37,229 nt of DNA from JBQTJN01 sp052387095 (GTDB lineage: Bacteria; Pseudomonadota; Alphaproteobacteria; Micavibrionales; Micavibrionaceae): positions 1-37,229 of the forward strand of contig JBQTJN010000008.1 in assembly GCA_052387095.1 (NCBI GenBank), in the 5' to 3' direction. A program made the position numbers and the translations under genes. The notes under the pieces were generated by a model, which saw only the letters and a program-made list of their open reading frames with translations, made no database searches and was not told where the DNA came from. Below are positions 15,262-24,005 of this stretch, in pieces. Position 1 is the stretch's first letter. Every line of letters begins with the position of its first letter.

Positions 15262-16067
15262 GAGGGCGCCTTTTTATAATCCACCAGGTGCATAAACAAC
15301 GTGCCATATGCCGTTTTGACCATGATTTTAACAGGAATTGCTGGCCCATCCCGGCTCATAACGGCGGTCCATATCGTCGGCATTGTGCCGCGGTCGCGTC
15401 CCTGTTCCTGGATCGACATCCAGCCGCGCGGTTTTTCATGCCAGTCGCCTGCACCTGGAACAACCTCGATCGTGCAGCGCTCGGCCGGGCCTTCATAAAT
15501 ATTATATTTGCTGCGTTTAAGTGTTTCGGCTGGTTGCGGACTGAAGATCTGCGTAAATCGCCGTTTGCCGTCAAACACATCGGCGGAGCCTTCGCAAGAA
15601 CCCCCTGCCGCGACATTTTCAAAAACATTAAGCGTGGCCGTCAGCGTATCAATTGTGTGGCTGGTGAGTTCTGTGTCTGGAATTTCCGTCACAGGCTTCT
15701 TGCCGAATTCGGTCGTGGTCAGTTTTTTAAACGCCCCGCTTTTTGTATAGCTGTATTCCTTGATTTCCTCCTCGCCTTTCCACACGGCAGTTGAGGTATG
15801 GGTTTCCGGTTGAAACCGGTCTTTCAGAATCCAGCCCTGCGTCTCAAAGCTGCCCTGCCATGGCGCCATCTTGCCGAGAAACCCTTGCGTCTTCGCCGAG
15901 AGCGAGACATCGTAACGGCCTTTTTGCGTATTCATGACCACCTTGGCCGTCACGGCCTTGAAGCCGCTGGCATAGACATCGTAATAGGCGGTCTGGCCAC
16001 CCGCCCGGGCCGGCAGGGCAAAGATCAGGATTGAAACGAAGACGGGGAAAAATCTTGTGATTGTCAT
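15258..16067 (-). CDS. DUF3108 periplasmic protein
   Basis: This 269-aa protein has a signal peptide (MTITRFFPVFVSILIFALPARA). The mature part shows the DUF3108 pattern: TAYYDVYASGFKAVTAKV, TQGFLGKMAPWQGSFETQGW, QPETHTSTAVWKGEEE and FGKKP. DUF3108 proteins are secreted, beta-rich, of unproven function, and in several bacteria occur near envelope genes. It is the promoter-proximal gene of the glmU cluster and its stop overlaps the glmU start. An AAAGG lies unusually close to the ATG. A link to envelope biogenesis is suggested only by this position. Confidence 0.85.
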   Translation of the reverse strand: MTITRFFPVFVSILIFALPARAGGQTAYYDVYASGFKAVTAKVVMNTQKGRYDVSLSAKTQGFLGKMAPWQGSFETQGWILKDRFQPETHTSTAVWKGEEEIKEYSYTKSGAFKKLTTTEFGKKPVTEIPDTELTSHTIDTLTATLNVFENVAAGGSCEGSADVFDGKRRFTQIFSPQPAETLKRSKYNIYEGPAERCTIEVVPGAGDWHEKPRGWMSIQEQGRDRGTMPTIWTAVMSRDGPAIPVKIMVKTAYGTLFMHLVDYKKAPS

Positions 16068-16157
16068 GCCTTTAAAATAGCACCTCGCCGCTTCTTGTCC
16101 ATTGCTTTTATCCGGGCTTTATGTTGATTTGGAAATCTGAAAAGGGATGCAGGTACC

Positions 16158-17018
16158 ATGGCTCTTGACGCGCAGAATTCCGCCCATGATCTTAAAGGCA
16201 TCATCGATGCCCACTGGGAACAGCGCGCCGAACTGAATGCCGGCACAAAAGGTGAAATTCGCGATGCGGTCGCGGAAGCGCTTGCCTTGCTCGATGCGGG
16301 ACGCATGCGTATCGCCGAGAAAACCGGCGGCAAGTGGCAGGTAAACCAGTGGCTGAAAAAAGCGGTACTTCTGTCTTTCCGGCTCAATCCGAACTGTCTC
16401 ATCAATAGGGGCCCTGGCGATTCAAACTGGTACGACAAGGTGCCTTCCAAATTTGAAGGGTGGGACGAAAAAAAATTCAGCGAAGCGGGTTTCCGCGCCG
16501 TGCCGAACTGCACGGTGCGCCGCTCGGCTTTTATCGCGAAAAGCGTCGTGCTGATGCCGTGCTTCGTCAATGTCGGCGCCTATGTCGATGAAGGTACCAT
16601 GATTGATACGTGGAGCACGGTCGGCTCCTGCGCGCAAATTGGAAAAAATTGTCACATCTCCGGTGGAGTTGGAATCGGCGGCGTGCTCGAGCCGCTGCAG
16701 GCGGATCCCGTCATTATTGAAGACAATGTTTTCATCGGCGCCCGCTCCGAAGTTGCCGAAGGTGTGGTTGTCGAGGAAGGCGCGGTGCTTTCCATGGGCG
16801 TGTTTATCGGCGCTTCAACGAAGATCATCGACCGCGAAAGCGGCGAGATTTTTATGGGGCGTGTGCCCGCTTATTCCGTCGTTATTCCCGGTACAATGCC
16901 TGGCAGGCCCATGAAAAATGGACAGCCAGGTCCCGGTCTGGCCTGCGCTGTCATCGTCAAGCGCGTCGATGAGCGTACACGCAGCAAAACCTCCATCAAC
17001 GAGCTCCTGCGTGACTGA
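16158..17018 (+). CDS. dapD: Tetrahydrodipicolinate N-succinyltransferase
   Basis: DapD succinylates tetrahydrodipicolinate in the succinylase branch of diaminopimelate and lysine synthesis. The 286-aa length and features are typical: an N-terminal helical region (GIIDAHWEQRAELN), then a left-handed beta-helix with RRSAFIAKSVVLMPCFVNVG, DTWSTVGSCAQIGKNCHISGG and GGVLEPLQADPVIIEDNVFIG, and the C-terminal LACAVIVKRVDE. It reads into dapE with an eight-base overlap, so both are made together. The upstream gap to the divergent DUF3108 gene is 90 bases and should hold promoters for both, though none stands out. Confidence 0.95.
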   Translation: MALDAQNSAHDLKGIIDAHWEQRAELNAGTKGEIRDAVAEALALLDAGRMRIAEKTGGKWQVNQWLKKAVLLSFRLNPNCLINRGPGDSNWYDKVPSKFEGWDEKKFSEAGFRAVPNCTVRRSAFIAKSVVLMPCFVNVGAYVDEGTMIDTWSTVGSCAQIGKNCHISGGVGIGGVLEPLQADPVIIEDNVFIGARSEVAEGVVVEEGAVLSMGVFIGASTKIIDRESGEIFMGRVPAYSVVIPGTMPGRPMKNGQPGPGLACAVIVKRVDERTRSKTSINELLRD

Positions 17019-18141
17019 TGTCGTAACGCTCGCACAGAACCTTGTCCGTTGCCCGTCGGTGACACCGGAAGATGCCGGCGCGCAAGCTTACCTGTCCGGC
17101 GTGCTCAAAAAACTCGGCTTTGAATGTCAGAATCTTCCTTTTGGAAACGTGCCGAATCTTTTCGCACGTCTCGGGACCGGTCATCCGCATATCTGTTTCG
17201 CCGGCCACACCGATGTTGTGCCGCCGGGCCCGGAAAACTTGTGGACGCACCCGCCTTTCGAAGGCGTCATCAAGGACAGAAAATTATATGGACGCGGCGC
17301 CTCCGACATGAAGGGCGGCGTGGCGGCGTTTACAGCCGCGATCGCCGCTTATCTGCAGGAGCACGGAAAACCTGCCAAAGGCTCGATCAGCCTGCTTATT
17401 ACAGGCGATGAAGAGGGCGTAGCGGTTGATGGCACCGTCAAAGTCCTGCAATGGATGAAAGATCATGGTCACGTTCCCGATGCTGCCATTGTTGGCGAAC
17501 CCACCAACCCGGACGAGCTGGGACAGGAAATAAAAGTCGGCCGCCGCGGTTCAATGAGCTGTGAAATTCATGTGCGCGGGCGCCAGGGCCACGCGGCTTA
17601 TCCGAGGTTGGCTGATAATCCGCTGCCGCGTTTGGTAAAGCTGCTGGGCGCGCTCACTGCGCATGAATTCGACAAAGGCAGCGAATTTTTCCAGGCCACC
17701 AATCTTGAAATCACCAGCATCGATGTCGGTAACCCGGCCAAGAATGTGATTCCGGCCGCCGGGCGCGCCGATTTCAATATCCGTTTCAGCGATCTCTGGA
17801 CCAATGCCAGCATCGAGAAAAAAATCCGCGAAATTCTGGACAGCGTAAAGGCGCCCTACGAACTTAAAATCACATCCGGCAATGCCGAAAGCTTTCTTTC
17901 CACGCCGGGACCGCTGGCGGAACTTGTAAAACAGGCCGTGAAGCATGTCACGGGTAGAACCCCGGCTCTGACCACCAATGGCGGCACGTCGGATGCGCGC
18001 TTCATTCAGAAGTACTGCCCCGTGGTCGAGGTCGGCGCCATTAACGCCACAGTGCACCAAGTGGACGAGCATGCGCGGATCGACCATCTTGAGGGCACGA
18101 TGAAAATCTATAAAAAAATTCTGGAACTCTGGTTCGCCTGA
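17011..18141 (+). CDS. dapE: Succinyl-diaminopimelate desuccinylase
   Basis: DapE is a zinc amidohydrolase that removes succinate from N-succinyl-LL-diaminopimelate. I place the start at GTG 17011 (VTDVVTLAQNLVRCPSVTPE), which overlaps the dapD stop by eight bases and gives 376 aa, the family norm; the frame is open further upstream but that part is dapD in another frame. Metal-site motifs are clear: CFAGHTDVVPPG, YGRGASDMKGGVAAF, ITGDEEG, GEPTNP, and GGTSDARFI near the C-terminus. The dimerisation lid lies between, with GRRGSMSCEIHVRGRQGHAAYP. Its stop is three bases from the end of the convergent PRC-barrel gene. Confidence 0.95.
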   Translation: MTDVVTLAQNLVRCPSVTPEDAGAQAYLSGVLKKLGFECQNLPFGNVPNLFARLGTGHPHICFAGHTDVVPPGPENLWTHPPFEGVIKDRKLYGRGASDMKGGVAAFTAAIAAYLQEHGKPAKGSISLLITGDEEGVAVDGTVKVLQWMKDHGHVPDAAIVGEPTNPDELGQEIKVGRRGSMSCEIHVRGRQGHAAYPRLADNPLPRLVKLLGALTAHEFDKGSEFFQATNLEITSIDVGNPAKNVIPAAGRADFNIRFSDLWTNASIEKKIREILDSVKAPYELKITSGNAESFLSTPGPLAELVKQAVKHVTGRTPALTTNGGTSDARFIQKYCPVVEVGAINATVHQVDEHARIDHLEGTMKIYKKILELWFA

Positions 18142-18144
18142 AAA

Positions 18145-18831
18145 TTATTTTTTCAGATTTTTGGAGAAATCGCTCATGGCTTTCGCCTGCTCTGGCGTAA
18201 CGGTTGCTTTCAGGACGCCGCCATCACGGCGGATCTCCAGCACATCATAAGGAATGGCAATGCCTTTGCCGCGCGCCGTGCCTTGCTCCATCGTTACATA
18301 GAATGCCTCCGCCCGGTCGCCGCGCGCGCCGAACAGGACATCGGCAATTTTGCCGATGCGTCTGCCGTCCGGCGTGCGGATTTCCGTACCCGTCAGGCGT
18401 TGTAGGCTGTAATACTCTTCCTCGCCGCCGGCCGCGGTTTCGACATTAGCCAGCATCGCCGGGTAAAGATCTTCAATCTCTGATTGTTCAAAGCCGAGAA
18501 TATAACCATTCGTCACCGGCTCTGCGTTCATGGAATTGTAATTGAGAGTCACCGGCTGGTGATGACCGAGCCGGTCGAACTCAACTTCAAGCGACACGAT
18601 ATTGCCGTTACCATTGAGAACCACATCATCGACTTCGCCGATCACCTTGTTTTTGCGCTCGAGAATGCGGCGATCGAGGATTTCCTTCGAAGTATCGTAA
18701 TCAGGGTGCTGAAGCGGCTGGATGCGGTTAAGCGTAGTCAGGTCCTCGTGCAGGTTTCTCTGCGCATAAGCCGCAGGGACAGAAAAAACCGTAAATAATG
18801 CCAATAATATCAATAAGTAATGTAATTTCAT
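18145..18831 (-). CDS. Secreted protein with two PRC-barrel domains
   Basis: This 228-aa protein has a signal peptide ending SVPAAYA (residue about 23). Two PRC-barrel-like beta domains follow: the first around residues 50-105 (KNKVIGEVDDVVLNGNGNIVS, EFDRLGH), the second around 145-205 (GTEIRTPDGRRIGKIADVLF, AIPYDVLEI). PRC barrels bind partner proteins or RNA in known cases (RimM, photosynthetic reaction centre H subunit); periplasmic versions are common in alphaproteobacteria and their role is unclear. Upstream, TTGCTT and TATAGA separated by 18 bases (about 18888-18859) could be its promoter. It stands alone between dapE and truA. Confidence 0.8.
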   Translation of the reverse strand: MKLHYLLILLALFTVFSVPAAYAQRNLHEDLTTLNRIQPLQHPDYDTSKEILDRRILERKNKVIGEVDDVVLNGNGNIVSLEVEFDRLGHHQPVTLNYNSMNAEPVTNGYILGFEQSEIEDLYPAMLANVETAAGGEEEYYSLQRLTGTEIRTPDGRRIGKIADVLFGARGDRAEAFYVTMEQGTARGKGIAIPYDVLEIRRDGGVLKATVTPEQAKAMSDFSKNLKK

Positions 18832-18893
18832 TCGGACACTCCCTATTATGCAAACATTCTATACCCCGAACGGTTCCCTCGAAGCAAGGAAAA

Positions 18894-19661
18894 TCAGGCG
18901 TAATCGACCCGTACAAGATACAGCCCTTCAGCCGGCGCGGTCGGCCCGCCCTTGGTGCGGTCTTTTGCCTGCAGCGCTGTTTTAACATCACTCGGGCTCC
19001 ATTTGCCAAGCCCGACCAGTGACAAGGTGCCAGCCATATTCCTGACCTGGTGATGCAGGAAGGATCGCCCCTCCGTCTCAATCGTAATTTCGTGTCCGCC
19101 CGCGCCGTCATAATTTTTTACCGACACATCCAGACGGCTCAGCGTTTTTTCCGGCGACTTGGCCTGGCACTCGCTGTCCCTGAATGTAGTGAAATCGTGA
19201 GAGCCGACAAGATTTTTTGCACCCGCCTGCATGGCGGAAATATCCATGTCCTGTTTGATGTGCCAGGCCAGCCCGTCCTCAATTGCGGGAAAAGCGCTGC
19301 GGTTGATGATGCGATAGCGGTAAAGTTTGCTGGTCGCACTGAAACGCGCGTGAAAATCGTTCGCCGCCGTTTCGGCTTTAAGAATACATGTGCCTTGTCC
19401 GCGCAGATGCGCATTGAGCGCCTTCATCAGCTCGTAGCCGGTTAAACTCCGCTCGCCGTAATCAAGATCGAAATGCGCCACTTGCCCGCACGCATGTACG
19501 CCGGCATCCGACCGCCCCGCCGCGTGGATTGTGATATCCTGCCCGCAGAAGGCTTTGATGGCGCCCTCGATCGCCTGCTGTACGGACGGATCCTTGGTCT
19601 GCCGCTGCCAACCCGCGTAAGTGCTACCTTTATATTCGATGGTGAGTTTCCAGCGTGTCAT
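18894..19661 (-). CDS. truA: tRNA pseudouridine(38-40) synthase
   Basis: TruA converts uridines 38-40 in the anticodon arm of many tRNAs to pseudouridine. The 255-aa product has the N-terminal KLTIEYKGSTYAGWQRQ, the catalytic Asp in AAGRSDAGVHACGQVAHFD (about residues 47-65), the TSKLYRYRI segment and the C-terminal RSFLHHQVRNMAGTL. It is the last gene of the def-fmt-exporter-truA operon, and its start overlaps the exporter's stop by four bases. The truA-fmt-def linkage next to dapE is frequent in Alphaproteobacteria. Confidence 0.95.
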   Translation of the reverse strand: MTRWKLTIEYKGSTYAGWQRQTKDPSVQQAIEGAIKAFCGQDITIHAAGRSDAGVHACGQVAHFDLDYGERSLTGYELMKALNAHLRGQGTCILKAETAANDFHARFSATSKLYRYRIINRSAFPAIEDGLAWHIKQDMDISAMQAGAKNLVGSHDFTTFRDSECQAKSPEKTLSRLDVSVKNYDGAGGHEITIETEGRSFLHHQVRNMAGTLSLVGLGKWSPSDVKTALQAKDRTKGGPTAPAEGLYLVRVDYA

Positions 19662-20536
19662 GGGATCGGGTTGAATTTCTTTTTGAAAAAGTAGGAAATT
19701 TTATCAGCATTGACAAGCAGACAGCCGCCGATAATCAGAACGGCGCCCAGCGCAACCAGCGGCCGCTCGGTGCCGAATCCGAAAACAACCAGCAACAGGG
19801 TAGTAATCAGTGGCAAAAAATAGGATAGCGATGTCAGCAGCATGATATCTCCGGATTTCATCGCAGTATCCCATAGTGCGTAAGAAAGGCGTGTAATCCC
19901 CAACACCAGGATAAGAAAAATTTGAAAGCCATTCGGTATGACCGTTGTCTCAAAAGTCATATCAAGTAAAAAACAAATCATTGAAAAAACAAAGCATAAA
20001 GGGGCCAAAAATCCCATTGGATAGTTTGGTTTTTTACGCAAGGCGGAATAAGAAGACCAGAGAACCGCGCATATAAGTGCCAGCCCGTGTCCCCAGTTGA
20101 AATCATCAAAAAAATTGTCTGAAGCCGGCGGAATCGTAACAATGAACAATCCGGAAAAACCGGCGATAATTCCGGCTGCGCGTGTAAGATTAAGAGTCAC
20201 ATCATGCATAAAAGATGCAAAAATGACTAACAGGATCGGCCAGAGATAATTGAGAATATTCACTTCAAACGGCGGAGCCATTTTAAAAGCCATATACAAA
20301 AGAACGGTATAGAGCCCGGGCCCCAGCAGCCAGAACAAATATTCGGAAAGCGGTCGTCGCCAGTAGGAGGCGATCGGCTCTTTATTTACAATCTGGCTGC
20401 CCGTCATGCCGATGAAACAGAGGAAGAAAGCCGCGCCGACAATTTCAAAAGTTGAAATACCGGACAGCAAGGCCAGAACAACGCTGGTAAATGCCCACAT
20501 AATGAGCGCAATGACGCCACAGGCGGTGCCGCTCAT
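19658..20536 (-). CDS. DMT-superfamily (EamA) transporter, YddG-like
   Basis: This 292-aa inner-membrane protein has about ten hydrophobic helices in two EamA halves. The segment FEVNILNYLWPILLVIFAS resembles the 'EANLLNYLWP' signature of the YddG group of aromatic amino-acid exporters, from memory. YddG exports aromatic amino acids and related compounds; substrate here is unproven. It sits between fmt and truA with ATGA overlaps on both sides and GGGAGAG as its ribosome binding site. An exporter inserted in this translation-related operon is unusual but coupling is clear. Confidence 0.8.
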   Translation of the reverse strand: MSGTACGVIALIMWAFTSVVLALLSGISTFEIVGAAFFLCFIGMTGSQIVNKEPIASYWRRPLSEYLFWLLGPGLYTVLLYMAFKMAPPFEVNILNYLWPILLVIFASFMHDVTLNLTRAAGIIAGFSGLFIVTIPPASDNFFDDFNWGHGLALICAVLWSSYSALRKKPNYPMGFLAPLCFVFSMICFLLDMTFETTVIPNGFQIFLILVLGITRLSYALWDTAMKSGDIMLLTSLSYFLPLITTLLLVVFGFGTERPLVALGAVLIIGGCLLVNADKISYFFKKKFNPIP

Positions 20537-21462
20537 TGGAAAGACTCTCCCGTTTTAATGTACCCGCCATTTACAGCCGCCGCGAAATCCATCGCCTTCG
20601 CGTTATCCGGTTGGATAGTCATAAGACGCAGTGTTCCGCCGCCGCAGGAGACATCCCCTTGCGCGTTGAGAATCATTCCGGGATTTTCACTCTGGGAAAT
20701 CTGCGGGCGCGCGGCAAGAATTTTAAAACGCTTGCCGCGGATCTCGCTCCAAACGCCCGGCCATGGATTGAGGGCGCGCACTTGCCGGTCAACTTCAATG
20801 GCGCTTTGGCTCCAATCTACGCGTCCGTCCTTTTTGTCCAGCAACTTCGCATAAATCACATCTTTATCATTTTGCAATGTGGATTTCAGCGGACCGTCCG
20901 TCGCCAGCATCTGCATGGCTTCGACAATCATTCCCGCGCCAAGCACTGCCAGTTCGTCATGTAAAACAGGCGTGGTTGTCTGGTCGGTAATAGGTATGGC
21001 GCGCTTCATGATCATGGCGCCGGTATCCAGGCCTTCATCCATCTGCATCAATGTCACGCCGGTTTCTGTATCGCCCCCCCAGATGGCGCGCTGGATCGGT
21101 GACGCCCCGCGCCAGCGCGGCAGCAGTGAGGCGTGGATATTGATGCAGCCGTAAACGGGTGCGCTTAAAATCGTCTTAGGCAGAATTAATCCATAAGCCG
21201 CCACAATCGCGACATCCAGCCTGTGATTTGCAAAAATCTCATGCTCTTCAGAATTTTTCAACGAAGCGGGATGAAAAACAGGGATGTTTTTAAACAGCCC
21301 GTATTCATGCACAGGTGAATTCCGGATCTTTTGCCCGCGGCCTTTTGGGCGCGGTGGTTGTGTGTAAACGCAGGAAATTTCATGACCCGCCTCGAACAAG
21401 GCGCGTAAGGGCGCCACAGCAAAATCCGGCGTGCCCATAAAGCCGATGCGCAAAGGCTTCAT
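20533..21462 (-). CDS. fmt: Methionyl-tRNA formyltransferase
   Basis: Fmt formylates Met-tRNA(fMet) using 10-formyl-tetrahydrofolate so that translation can start. The 309-aa product begins KPLRIGFMGTPDFAV. It contains the VVAAYGLILP-like strand (AIVAAYGLILPKTIL) and the catalytic HASLLPRWRGASPIQRAIW, followed by GVTLMQMDEGLDTGAM; the C-terminal OB domain carries the ALNPWPGVW segment. The start codon immediately follows the def stop (TAAATG), the standard arrangement for an enzyme pair that adds and later removes the formyl group. Confidence 0.96.
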   Translation of the reverse strand: MKPLRIGFMGTPDFAVAPLRALFEAGHEISCVYTQPPRPKGRGQKIRNSPVHEYGLFKNIPVFHPASLKNSEEHEIFANHRLDVAIVAAYGLILPKTILSAPVYGCINIHASLLPRWRGASPIQRAIWGGDTETGVTLMQMDEGLDTGAMIMKRAIPITDQTTTPVLHDELAVLGAGMIVEAMQMLATDGPLKSTLQNDKDVIYAKLLDKKDGRVDWSQSAIEVDRQVRALNPWPGVWSEIRGKRFKILAARPQISQSENPGMILNAQGDVSCGGGTLRLMTIQPDNAKAMDFAAAVNGGYIKTGESFQ

Positions 21463-21987
21463 TTAAAGAACCTGCAGTTTTTTGAGTTTTTCGACTTTAC
21501 GGAGCATCATGTTGCGCTTAAGGCTGGAGAGATAATCGATGAACAAAACCCCATTTAGGTGATCGATTTCGTGCTGTACGCAATGCGACAATAATTCCGA
21601 TGCCTCCAGTTCCGCCGGGTTGCCGCTGTAATCGAGATATTTGACACGCACGGTTCTAGGACGCTCGACATCGGCATATTGCTCGGGGATAGAGAGACAT
21701 CCTTCCTCCATCACGCTCATTTCTTCCGATTCGTAAATAATTTCCGGGTTGATCATGAAAATCGGTTTCATCTCATCTCCGTCGGCGCGGCGCGAAAGAT
21801 CCATGACCAGCACCCGGTTGAGCAGCCCCACCTGGTTGGCGGCAAGACCAATGCCGGGCGCCTCGTACATGGTCACCAGCATTTTATCCATCTGAGCGCG
21901 CAGCGGATCGTCAATTTTATCGACGGGTTGCGCGATCTCCTTGAGAACGGGGGCGGGAACGGTGATGATGTTATAAAGATCGCTCAT
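21463..21987 (-). CDS. def: Peptide deformylase
   Basis: Def removes the formyl group from nascent proteins at the ribosome exit. The 174-aa enzyme has all three metal-site motifs: GIGLAANQVG (motif 1), EEGCLSIP (motif 2 with the metal Cys) and QHEIDHLNGVLF (motif 3, HExxH). Length and spacing are normal for a type 1 deformylase. GAGGA lies seven bases before the start. It opens the def-fmt-exporter-truA operon and follows rmuC on the same strand after a nine-base gap, so rmuC may be co-transcribed. Confidence 0.96.
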   Translation of the reverse strand: MSDLYNIITVPAPVLKEIAQPVDKIDDPLRAQMDKMLVTMYEAPGIGLAANQVGLLNRVLVMDLSRRADGDEMKPIFMINPEIIYESEEMSVMEEGCLSIPEQYADVERPRTVRVKYLDYSGNPAELEASELLSHCVQHEIDHLNGVLFIDYLSSLKRNMMLRKVEKLKKLQVL

Positions 21988-21996
21988 GGAAAATCC

Positions 21997-23241
21997 TCAC
22001 GCGCGCTTTTTTTCTTCACTGATGAGATCGAAAATTGTTTCATCGTCATCAGATTCATGATCGAAAAGTTCCATCGGCAAAGATTTCGGAGTTGTAGCAC
22101 CAAGTTTTTTCAGTTTTTCCGTCCGGCTTAAGATGTTGCCTTTGCCTTTTGACAGTTTGCTCATAGCGTCTTCATAAGTGGATTCTATTTTTTGAATTTG
22201 TTTGCCCAGACCCTGCATATCATCTACGAAGCCTTCGATTTTATCGTATAAAGCGCCGCCTTGGCGTGCAATTTCCTGCGCATTTTGATTTTGCCGAACC
22301 AGCCTCCAGAGTGAAGAAATGGTTTTTAATGTCGCAAATAATGTCGAAGGGCAGACAATAGCGACATTTTTACTCCACGCAAATCCGTGCAATGCACGAT
22401 CTTCCTGTACAGCCAGCATAAAGGCGCCCTCGATAGGCATAAACATCAGAACAATCTCCGGTGTGCCCAATTTATCCGTATCCTGATAACGCCTTTGCTC
22501 AAGATCCAGCGCATGCTTTTTCACCGAATCCAGAAACTGCTTAAGATATGCGGAGCGCAACGCTTCATCGGTTTCCGTCCAGAATTTCTCGTAATGTGTA
22601 AGTGAAACTTTAGAATCAATAATGACATGCTTGCCGTCAGGCAGGTTCACGATCACATCGGGCCTTTGGCTTTGTCCCGTATCAGCATGTTTCAATCCAA
22701 GTCCGCTGCCCTGTACTATATAATTTTCTCCTTTGCGGAGGCCTGATGCTTCCAATATATTTTCTAAAATAACTTCGCCCCAGTCACCTTGTGTTTTTGT
22801 ATTGCCCTTAAGAGCATTAGCCAGATTTTCTGCCTGCAATGTAACTTTTTGACTGACATCAACAATATTTTTGATTTCGTTTTTGAGTGAAAATTGCTCA
22901 CTCATCTGTTTACCGAAGGAGTCATCCACTTTCTTTTGAAACTCCATAAGTTTTTCCTTCAGGGGATTTAGAAGAAGGCCGAGACTCTCTTGAGATTGAC
23001 TTTTGAACGTTTCGCTTTTTTTGTCAAAAATCCGGTTTGCCAGATTCTCGAATTGTTCCTTAAAGCGCGTCTCGATTTTTTCAAGATCATCTTTGTGTTG
23101 AGCAAGCTGTCGTTCCAGGGAATCTTTTTCCACTTCGCTTCTTATGCTCTCTTCGCGGCCCGCGTTTAATTTGACAAAAAACAAAACCGCCACTGCTGCG
23201 CCCGGAATAAAGCCCATAATAATATAAAAGATTGCATCCAT
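21997..23241 (-). CDS. rmuC: DNA recombination protein RmuC
   Basis: RmuC limits inversions at short repeats and has a PD-(D/E)XK-like nuclease-type core. I choose the start MDAIFYIIMGF at 23241 (414 aa), which puts a membrane anchor at residues 2-25, as in the family; the open frame to 23304 would add an unlikely polar leader. A long coiled coil (about 30-150) comes next. The conserved core has NTKTQGDWGEVILENILEAS, GLRKGENY, RPDVIVNLPDGKHVIIDSKV and SLTHYEKF; the second half has VLMFMPIEGAF and TLFATLKTI. The C-terminus is charged and variable. The short gap to 23280 separates it from a divergently transcribed pilin-like gene. Confidence 0.9.
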   Translation of the reverse strand: MDAIFYIIMGFIPGAAVAVLFFVKLNAGREESIRSEVEKDSLERQLAQHKDDLEKIETRFKEQFENLANRIFDKKSETFKSQSQESLGLLLNPLKEKLMEFQKKVDDSFGKQMSEQFSLKNEIKNIVDVSQKVTLQAENLANALKGNTKTQGDWGEVILENILEASGLRKGENYIVQGSGLGLKHADTGQSQRPDVIVNLPDGKHVIIDSKVSLTHYEKFWTETDEALRSAYLKQFLDSVKKHALDLEQRRYQDTDKLGTPEIVLMFMPIEGAFMLAVQEDRALHGFAWSKNVAIVCPSTLFATLKTISSLWRLVRQNQNAQEIARQGGALYDKIEGFVDDMQGLGKQIQKIESTYEDAMSKLSKGKGNILSRTEKLKKLGATTPKSLPMELFDHESDDDETIFDLISEEKKRA

Positions 23242-23279
23242 GATCGTCTCTGATAGCCTGTTAAGGGGGAGATTATAGT

Positions 23280-24005
23280 ATGGGTTTTGTAAAAAGGGAA
23301 ACAAATCGCGAACGTTTTTTTACTCAGGGGGAAGAAAAAGGCAACGCCTTGATTTACGTGTTGATTGCCATCGCCCTGTTTGCCGCCCTCTCCATGACCT
23401 TGGTCCGCCAGACGGATACCGGCGAGGCCAGCGCGCTGAGCAGCGAGAAGGCTGAGCTCTATGCCACGCAGTTGATCAATTACGCAGCGCAGGCCAAATC
23501 CTCGGTCGACCAGCTCACCTTCTCCGGCACAAAAATCGCCAATATCGATTTTACCCTGCCGACCCAGGCCGGGTTCAACACGCCGCCCAATGGCAATAAA
23601 ATCTATCATCCCTCCGGCGGCGGCCTTTCGCCCGGCATTCTCAATCCGGAAGCAATATCGCAGGACGATGACGATCCCCCCGCCGGCTGGTATATGGGGC
23701 GCTTCAACAATGTGGAATGGACCGCTTCAGCGGCGGATGATGTAATTCTTGTCGCTTACCAGATCAACAAAACCATCTGCGAAAAAATTAATGAAAAAGT
23801 GACCGGCTCTATCCTTATTCCCGAGATGGACGCTGAAATCAGAGAAGCGATGATCGATACAAGCCGGCATGGAAACGGAAATGCTGATCTGACAACTGAT
23901 ATAGCTACCGGCATCTGCGCTGAATGCGATAAAAAAGCGTCTCTTTGCGTCAAAAGCCTGGGCGGGGAAATTTACGGGTTCTTTTCAATCCTCGCCGACC
24001 ATTGA
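23280..24005 (+). CDS. PilX/GspK-like secreted or pilus-associated protein
   Basis: This 241-aa protein starts with a charged leader ending EEKG, followed by NALIYVLIAIALFAALSMTLVRQTD. This is the layout of class III signal or PilX/GspK-type minor pilin N-termini, although residue 5 after the Gly is Tyr, as can occur in GspK/PilX. The remainder is soluble, with a Pro/Gly-rich middle (PPNGNKIYHPSGGGLSPG), an acidic QDDDDPP patch and four Cys near the end (TICEK; ICAECDKKASLC). AAGGGGGAG gives a good ribosome binding site. It is not next to other pilin genes here but resembles the 1098-6218 group in style. Function unknown; a minor component of the same fibre is a guess. Its stop abuts the engB stop. 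Confidence 0.6.
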   Translation: MGFVKRETNRERFFTQGEEKGNALIYVLIAIALFAALSMTLVRQTDTGEASALSSEKAELYATQLINYAAQAKSSVDQLTFSGTKIANIDFTLPTQAGFNTPPNGNKIYHPSGGGLSPGILNPEAISQDDDDPPAGWYMGRFNNVEWTASAADDVILVAYQINKTICEKINEKVTGSILIPEMDAEIREAMIDTSRHGNGNADLTTDIATGICAECDKKASLCVKSLGGEIYGFFSILADH

